NCBI GenBank assembly: GCA_947493585.1
Contig: CANLRI010000004.1
Location: 1 to 64,000 of the forward strand
Direction of reading: 5' to 3'
Length of the DNA: 64,000 bases
Source of the DNA: an uncultured Planococcus sp.
Lineage (GTDB): Bacteria > Bacillota > Bacilli > Bacillales_A > Planococcaceae
Position 1 is the first letter of the stretch; each line of letters opens with the position of its first letter. The notes under the pieces were generated by a model. It made no database searches and was not told the DNA's origin. It saw only the letters and a program-made list of their open reading frames with translations. The translations under genes were made by a program, and so were the position numbers. This document shows, in pieces, positions 59,952-64,000 of the stretch.

Positions 59952-61019
59952 TTAGACCAGTTTTTTCACTACGCCTTGTGGCGTTATGATTTTAACTGAT
60001 ACCTCCCGTTTAGTCCTCGACTTGATGATATTCGTATGTTCAGTCGATTCCTCGGTAATCACTTTAGAAACCTTCTCCATGCCCTGTACAGCGTGAAGAT
60101 CATCGCCAGCGCCAATTAGACCATTAACCGCTCCGGACGCAAGCAACAGGGCCATCTGTCCTTGAGCGATATTGATAATCGGTTCACCGCCAATGGTTAA
60201 TTTTTTTGGCTTGGTTCTTTCCTGGAAAGCAGCAAACCCTTTATTGCCTTTGATCATTGAAATGAATTCACTCTTCTTTTCAATTCTTGAATAAAAAGTT
60301 GCCACTACCGGCTTAGCAGCTGGAACTTGCAGCGGTTCGATCGTTGCGGCAAGTTGCTCAACTGTCGTTACCTGGTCCATTACAAAGTCTTCGCTCGAGC
60401 AACTGCAAAGATGTTCGAACATTTCTTTGTTGATAGTCTTTCGCGTTTCTTTCTTTTTGCGGCCAATGAAGATACATTGACGAAAATCCGGATAATCTTC
60501 GTCCGTAAATCGCGTCAAATGGGATTCTTCAAAGTTCGAAGATAGAAACCTAGCTATTTTTTTATCACTGAAACGATACGATGGAATGATGTACATTACA
60601 ACGCCGCCTGGGGCCAAATAACGCGTTCCTCGAACCAATTCCGTATATTCTTTACGCTCAGACTGTTCATCGCCATAGCCGACCATTGTGTGATCATATG
60701 GAGGGTTCAGAAAAACGAAGCCAAAAGCATCGTTGGAAATAACCAATGATTCGATTGGTGCCTCTACCGCTACATCTAAGTGCTCTGCAGCAATTTGGGC
60801 TCTCCGCTTATCCAACTCCACACCATACGTTTTCACTGTGAAATCTCTTTCAGTACGATCTTCTGCTAGTTGTTGAAGAATCTTTCCTTCCCCACAAGTA
60901 GGATCTAAAACGGCTGTATCAGTAGTAAAGCTCAGCAGCTGCCGCAGGTATTCCCCTTGTCGTGTCGGTGTAGCAAAGAATCCCGCTTTTAGTTTATTTC
61001 CAATTTGGCTCATAGTCAT
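59952..61019 (-). CDS. DNA adenine methyltransferase-like protein (DUF6094)
   Basis: 355 aa from ATG 61019 with AGAGAGGACTA upstream. The SAM-binding segment is AVLDPTCGEGKILQQLAED, and the catalytic motif is FLNPPYDHT, as in N6-adenine methylases. The ending ~120 residues form a separate domain of unknown function. It matches the DUF6094-type proteins seen on Gram-positive mobile elements. It may protect the incoming element or regulate it. Confidence 0.82.
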   Translation of the reverse strand: MTMSQIGNKLKAGFFATPTRQGEYLRQLLSFTTDTAVLDPTCGEGKILQQLAEDRTERDFTVKTYGVELDKRRAQIAAEHLDVAVEAPIESLVISNDAFGFVFLNPPYDHTMVGYGDEQSERKEYTELVRGTRYLAPGGVVMYIIPSYRFSDKKIARFLSSNFEESHLTRFTDEDYPDFRQCIFIGRKKKETRKTINKEMFEHLCSCSSEDFVMDQVTTVEQLAATIEPLQVPAAKPVVATFYSRIEKKSEFISMIKGNKGFAAFQERTKPKKLTIGGEPIINIAQGQMALLLASGAVNGLIGAGDDLHAVQGMEKVSKVITEESTEHTNIIKSRTKREVSVKIITPQGVVKKLV

Positions 61020-61074
61020 TAGTCCTCTCTTGTTCACATTAGCGCTCGGTGGCCATGTGAAGCTCTTTTATTTT

Positions 61075-61497
61075 TTATATAGATTCTCCCAAAGCTTCGC
61101 CAAGTATCCGGAGCGGTTCAATCATTTTGCAATGAAATCCTCCAGGATGTAGATGCATGATTTTTAACCCACTCGGCATCGTCATGACATGAAAAGTAGC
61201 ATCCAAATGTTTTTTCTGCTCTCGGGTTAGAGGAATCGGATCTCCACATTCATCTCGGCCCGCAACAAACACATTCCCATAAACAGGATGTACATCATCG
61301 TCAAAGCTCAAAAACAAGTTGAGTGGAAGATTCTCCAGTTCAGTGATCAAACCATCATTCAAGTGCAAATCGATTCCCATCGACAACGGAATGACATCTG
61401 CTCGACCGCCGACAAAGACGTTCATCTCATGCTCGTTTTGCAGGGTAACTTCAGTCCACTGATTGTCGTTAGTTACTTTAGCAAGAAAGTGACTCAT
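61075..61497 (-). CDS. Duplicated-domain protein C (single domain)
   Basis: 140 aa. Its pattern WTEVTLQNEHEMNVFVGGRADVIPLSMGIDLHLND, LFLSF, YGNVFVAGRDECGDPIPLTREQKKHLD, PSGLKIMHLHP recurs in the next two upstream genes. Its ATG overlaps their stop (ATGA). It resembles DUF3846-type small proteins in outline, but this is not certain. The function is unknown. Confidence 0.65.
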   Translation of the reverse strand: MSHFLAKVTNDNQWTEVTLQNEHEMNVFVGGRADVIPLSMGIDLHLNDGLITELENLPLNLFLSFDDDVHPVYGNVFVAGRDECGDPIPLTREQKKHLDATFHVMTMPSGLKIMHLHPGGFHCKMIEPLRILGEALGESI

Positions 61498-61895
61498 AAT
61501 CTCACCCCCACATTTGCTCTTGGAGCGGCATTCACGTCTATAATCTTGTAGAATTCCGCTTCATTTTTTACGCCAGTCAGTAAATGCGCACGTAACCAAT
61601 CCACTTGTTCATTGCTCATGCTGATACAATTCCCAAGTTTATCGGTCGTTGCAAAAAACGCATTACCAAAAATCAGACGCTTTTTCTCTCCGTTTTGAAT
61701 AACCAGACTAAGATTGTCCACGCTGGCTTTTTCATACTGTTTTTCATTAATCCAGATATCGATACCCTCGGCCAACTCCAATCGCTCCAAATGGCCACCC
61801 ACAAAAAACTCTCGTCTTTCAAGAGTCGGGAGTGGCCAGTCATTGAATGTCATCGCTCCTGGTCGGATGGTTAGAAACCCTTGTAGATAGCTCAT
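61494..61895 (-). CDS. Duplicated-domain protein B (single domain)
   Basis: 133 aa. It carries the same domain: REFFVGGHLERLELAEGIDIWINEK, LSLVIQNGEKKRLIFGNAFFATTDKLGNCISMSNEQVDWLR. Its ATG overlaps the stop of the gene upstream by 4 bases, and its stop overlaps the start of the next. So three consecutive genes form a single coupled array of the domain. Confidence 0.65.
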   Translation of the reverse strand: MSYLQGFLTIRPGAMTFNDWPLPTLERREFFVGGHLERLELAEGIDIWINEKQYEKASVDNLSLVIQNGEKKRLIFGNAFFATTDKLGNCISMSNEQVDWLRAHLLTGVKNEAEFYKIIDVNAAPRANVGVRL

Positions 61896-62680
61896 TCGAA
61901 GGCCCCCTTTTCTGGCTTAATCACAATTTCATAAGGATCAAAAACCATAAAGAGTTTACCTTCGCCGCTGACTACTAGTTCCGTTCTGTCTTGAATCCAT
62001 TTCATTTTTTCAGCGGATAAGGAAGTCGTTTCGCCTTTCTCATTCGTTGCTGCGAAATAAACGGATCCGAATATCTTTTGTGTTCTTCCACTCTTTTGTA
62101 TTAAGCAAAGATTCAACGAATCAGGTGAAGAGATAAACAGAAACTCGTCGTTTACACCCAAATCAATGCCATTCGGCAATTCGATGTACTCTATATTCCC
62201 ATCTACATAAATCTGCTTTTCTTTGAGTGAAGGCAACGACACCAACTCGAATCCTGGATCTTGCGGTTGTCTAGCAAGAAACTGAGCTTCTGTTTTTACA
62301 GGTGCAATTTCTTCCACAAAAAACGGATTGATCTTCATAACCAATTGGCCGGCCGGCGTTTGCACAAGTTCAGAATGGCTATTCAGCCACTTCACTTGTT
62401 CAGCACTCAAAGGCTTTAAGCTCTTATTTTTGCCGACAGCTGCCAAAAGAACAGTTTTGAAAAATGGTTGTGAATCTCCATCATCTTCTACAACGGCTGC
62501 ACTAAATGTTTCAGGAGTTCCATCAAATTGAGCTTGCTCAGAATAGATCAACTGAAGGCCCATTGGGAGTTCATACTCTTGAAGGCGTTCTCCTACCACT
62601 CGAGTCAATTCTTTTTCGTTTTTAATCTCCACTTCTGTCCATCCTAGTTCCATTTCTTTTCTCATTAAAAAAGTTGTCAT
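61892..62680 (-). CDS. Duplicated-domain protein A (two domains)
   Basis: 262 aa from ATG 62680 (GGGAGATATTAAC upstream). The frame continues up to 63070 through the ssb gene but has no start signal there. Two copies of the domain are present: residues ~1-120 (WTEVEIKNEKELTRVVGERLQEYELPMGLQLIY...LSAEQVKWLNSHSELVQTPAGQLVMKINP) and ~130-260 (KQIYVDGNIEYIELPNGIDLGVNDEF...IFGSVYFAATNEKGETTSLSAEKMKWIQDR). With the two genes downstream this makes four copies. Confidence 0.68.
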   Translation of the reverse strand: MTTFLMRKEMELGWTEVEIKNEKELTRVVGERLQEYELPMGLQLIYSEQAQFDGTPETFSAAVVEDDGDSQPFFKTVLLAAVGKNKSLKPLSAEQVKWLNSHSELVQTPAGQLVMKINPFFVEEIAPVKTEAQFLARQPQDPGFELVSLPSLKEKQIYVDGNIEYIELPNGIDLGVNDEFLFISSPDSLNLCLIQKSGRTQKIFGSVYFAATNEKGETTSLSAEKMKWIQDRTELVVSGEGKLFMVFDPYEIVIKPEKGAFE

Positions 62681-62729
62681 GTTAATATCTCCCTTCGTTC
62701 CCATTGGAACGGTGATTTTTGAAAATAAA

Positions 62730-62763
62730 AAAGGAGAAACCGCATTTCTGCAGTTGCTCCTTT
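62730..62763 (-). terminator. Terminator after ssb
   Basis: Arms AAAGGAG and CTCCTTT with an inner AAC.GC/GCGGTT pairing; T-run on the minus strand. It separates ssb from the duplicated-domain operon. Confidence 0.7.
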
Positions 62764-62777
62764 TACTCTTATGGTTG

Positions 62778-63248
62778 TCAGAACGGCAGATCGTCGTCTG
62801 AGACTTCAAATTTTCCGCTGCCATTGCTATAGGAACCATTGTTGGCTCCACTATAGGAATGCTCTTGCGAACGATTTGATTGATTTGACTGCCCACCATT
62901 TGTATTCGATTCTCTCTGGCTCGATTTACCGCGAGGTTCCAGGAATTGAACGCTGTCCGCGACAACTTCTGTAGTGTAGACTCGCTTTCCATCTTGCCCT
63001 TCATAACTACCGGTTTGAATTCTTCCTTCAACACCTGCAAGGTGACCTTTTTCAAGAAAGTTTGCAGCATTCTCAGCTTGTTTGCGCCAAACGGTCACAT
63101 TAATAAAATCTGCTTCTCTATCTCCAGCAGAATTTGTGAAATTGCGATTGACTGCCAAAGTGAAACGTGCAACGGCTACGCCTGATTGTGTATAGCGGAG
63201 ATCCGGATCTTTTGTAAGTCTTCCTACTAAAACTACTCGATTAATCAT
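62778..63248 (-). CDS. ssb: Single-stranded DNA-binding protein
   Basis: 156 aa. OB-fold residues 1-105 ([37 protein letters not shown]... and [28 protein letters not shown]). A Gly/Asn/Ser-rich linker follows, then the acidic tip DDDLPF that recruits partner proteins. The element-borne copy would coat DNA entering a recipient as a single strand and support its conversion. It is typical of plasmid leading regions. Confidence 0.95.
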   Translation of the reverse strand: MINRVVLVGRLTKDPDLRYTQSGVAVARFTLAVNRNFTNSAGDREADFINVTVWRKQAENAANFLEKGHLAGVEGRIQTGSYEGQDGKRVYTTEVVADSVQFLEPRGKSSQRESNTNGGQSNQSNRSQEHSYSGANNGSYSNGSGKFEVSDDDLPF

Positions 63249-63309
63249 GGTATGTTCCCCTCTCAGTGAGCCACTCCGTAGATGTGGACTTATGCACTTT
63301 TAAATAAAT

Positions 63310-63708
63310 TTACTTTCCGTGGTTAAATTGAGCTTCTTCCTCTTCATCATCAAGAACAAAGAAATATTCCGTGATTTTTTGAAGCAAGCTCTTTTTCTTG
63401 TGTACCGCTCCCTGAAAGCTCCAGTGTCGATCTCCAGCTAAGCGCCACATAATACGATTATCTCCATAAGAGAAAGCCATATCATTTACCATCTGAATTG
63501 CTTGTTCACGAGCATCCTCTTGATTGTCACAACGAAGTCCGTAATGGCGGATTTTTCCGTCAGAAGTATTGATTTCCATTCGAAAAGTCCGCAAGCTACA
63601 ATCTTTCAGTTTTGATGAAGAAAATGCTCCTTTTTTCTCTTTGGAATCGACCGAATTTTGGACAAGTGTAAACGGATTCGGCCTCACCCTTTTTTGAATG
63701 TTGTTCAT
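63310..63708 (-). CDS. Uncharacterised protein
   Basis: 132 aa from ATG 63708; AGGAAAGGGTGTATTTT upstream is nearly the same as the ArdC-like gene's ribosome binding site. The middle has a beta pattern (TFRMEINTSDGKIRHYGLRCDN), and the C-terminus is acidic (DDEEEEAQFNHGK). It is directly downstream of leader element 4 and upstream of ssb. The function is unknown. Confidence 0.62.
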   Translation of the reverse strand: MNNIQKRVRPNPFTLVQNSVDSKEKKGAFSSSKLKDCSLRTFRMEINTSDGKIRHYGLRCDNQEDAREQAIQMVNDMAFSYGDNRIMWRLAGDRHWSFQGAVHKKKSLLQKITEYFFVLDDEEEEAQFNHGK

Positions 63709-63769
63709 AAAATACACCCTTTCCTAATGGTTTTTCACTTATTTCTCTTTTAAAAGAAAACGCAAAAAA

Positions 63770-63903
63770 GCCCCTGGAATGATTAGTCATCATAGCAAAA
63801 AGCTATGTGTCAAAATCAGCCCAGAGGCTTGTTAGTGTCATCACCGTCAGAACGTGTAACGTTCGACAAAATTAAAAAGAAAAATAAGTATGGTTAAATT
63901 ATA
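63770..63903 (-). ncRNA. Leader element 4 (bulged hairpin + terminator) before the 63310 gene and ssb
   Basis: Minus strand: -35 TTGATT and -10 TATAAT (63898-63903), spacing 17; P1 hairpin 63846-63867 with GTC/GAC, a bulged T and GAACGT/ACGTTC; linker GGTGATGAC (63837-63845); terminator 63770-63828 with T-run 63764-63769. The ribosome binding site region downstream is shared with element 1. It would control the 63310 gene and possibly ssb. Confidence 0.84.
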
Positions 63904-64000
63904 GCCTACCTATTGTTAAGAATCAAAACAATTTGAAGAAAATTCAAGAGATTTCTATCTCCTTATTGTACTCAAAAATAAAAGAGCATCGACTTTTGGT

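Noticed and set aside
62681..63070. N-terminal 130 codons of the long frame ending at 61892
   Set aside because: They lie antisense-free but within ssb in another frame, cross the ssb terminator and have no start signal; ATG 62680 with GGGAGATATT is the real start.
52785..63903. T-box or known riboswitch leaders
   Set aside because: No specifier loop, T-box sequence or known aptamer consensus was seen, and downstream genes are not metabolic.
1..64000. rRNA, tRNA or prophage structural genes
   Set aside because: None were recognised on either strand; no terminase, capsid or tail gene and no tRNA-like cloverleaf were noticed.

Overview
The window looks like a large accessory replicon or integrative element (conjugative plasmid or ICE-like) of a low-GC Gram-positive bacterium, probably Bacillales. 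Supporting signs are strong AGGAGG ribosome binding sites, sigma-A type promoters, TTG/GTG starts, CopY, Amj and AbrB family proteins and Gram-positive lipoprotein and signal peptides. No rRNA, tRNA, CRISPR array, relaxase or type IV secretion ATPase was found, so the transfer genes, if any, lie outside. Genus-level assignment is not possible from what I can see.

Layout. 0-3.4 kb: a type III toxin-antitoxin locus (ToxN-like endoribonuclease with three 36-nt antitoxin RNA repeats), then a SUKH-type immunity gene next to a secreted WHH-motif nuclease toxin. 3.6-14.3 kb: a copper-resistance island with a CopB-type ATPase, CopZ, a cysteine-rich copper storage protein, an orphan response regulator, a MATE exporter, two more metallochaperone domains, a secreted His-rich protein, a CopA ATPase, a glutaredoxin-like protein and the repressor CopY with two cop boxes. 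14.5-23.3 kb: an alpha/beta hydrolase, then a Tn552-like transposon (480-aa DDE transposase, 270-aa ATPase, two serine recombinases) carrying a 1172-aa SIR2-domain protein that is probably anti-phage. 23.4-25.7 kb: ECF sigma factor, its probable anti-sigma factor, and an Amj-type lipid II flippase. 26-34.2 kb: a defence island with a complete type I restriction-modification system, an Abi_C-type protein and an uncharacterised two-gene operon with a zinc-ribbon protein.

34.5-38.2 kb: small regulatory genes (AbrB, zinc-ribbon), a two-gene HTH operon and a divergent tyrosine recombinase with a 12-7-12 bp inverted repeat just upstream of it, which is a candidate recombination site. 38.3-48.4 kb: a secreted bacteriocin-like protein and many small membrane or unknown genes, nearly all on the minus strand. 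48.4-64 kb: a block resembling the leading region of a conjugative element, all on the minus strand: SNF2-type helicase, ArdC-like antirestriction protein, cell-wall-binding protein, C5 DNA methyltransferase, GNAT-like XF1762 protein, GIY-YIG nuclease, DUF3990-like ADP-ribosyltransferase candidate, adenine methyltransferase-like protein, a tandem array of one duplicated domain, and SSB.

The most unusual feature is a family of four 5' leader elements in that last block (about 52.79, 53.24, 58.28 and 63.77 kb). Each has a promoter, a bulged hairpin whose stems differ in sequence but keep pairing, and a terminator hairpin directly before a ribosome binding site. This is what a trans-acting attenuation or antitermination regulon would look like, and it would co-regulate the antirestriction, SSB-linked and other early genes. 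I do not recognise it as a known RNA family.
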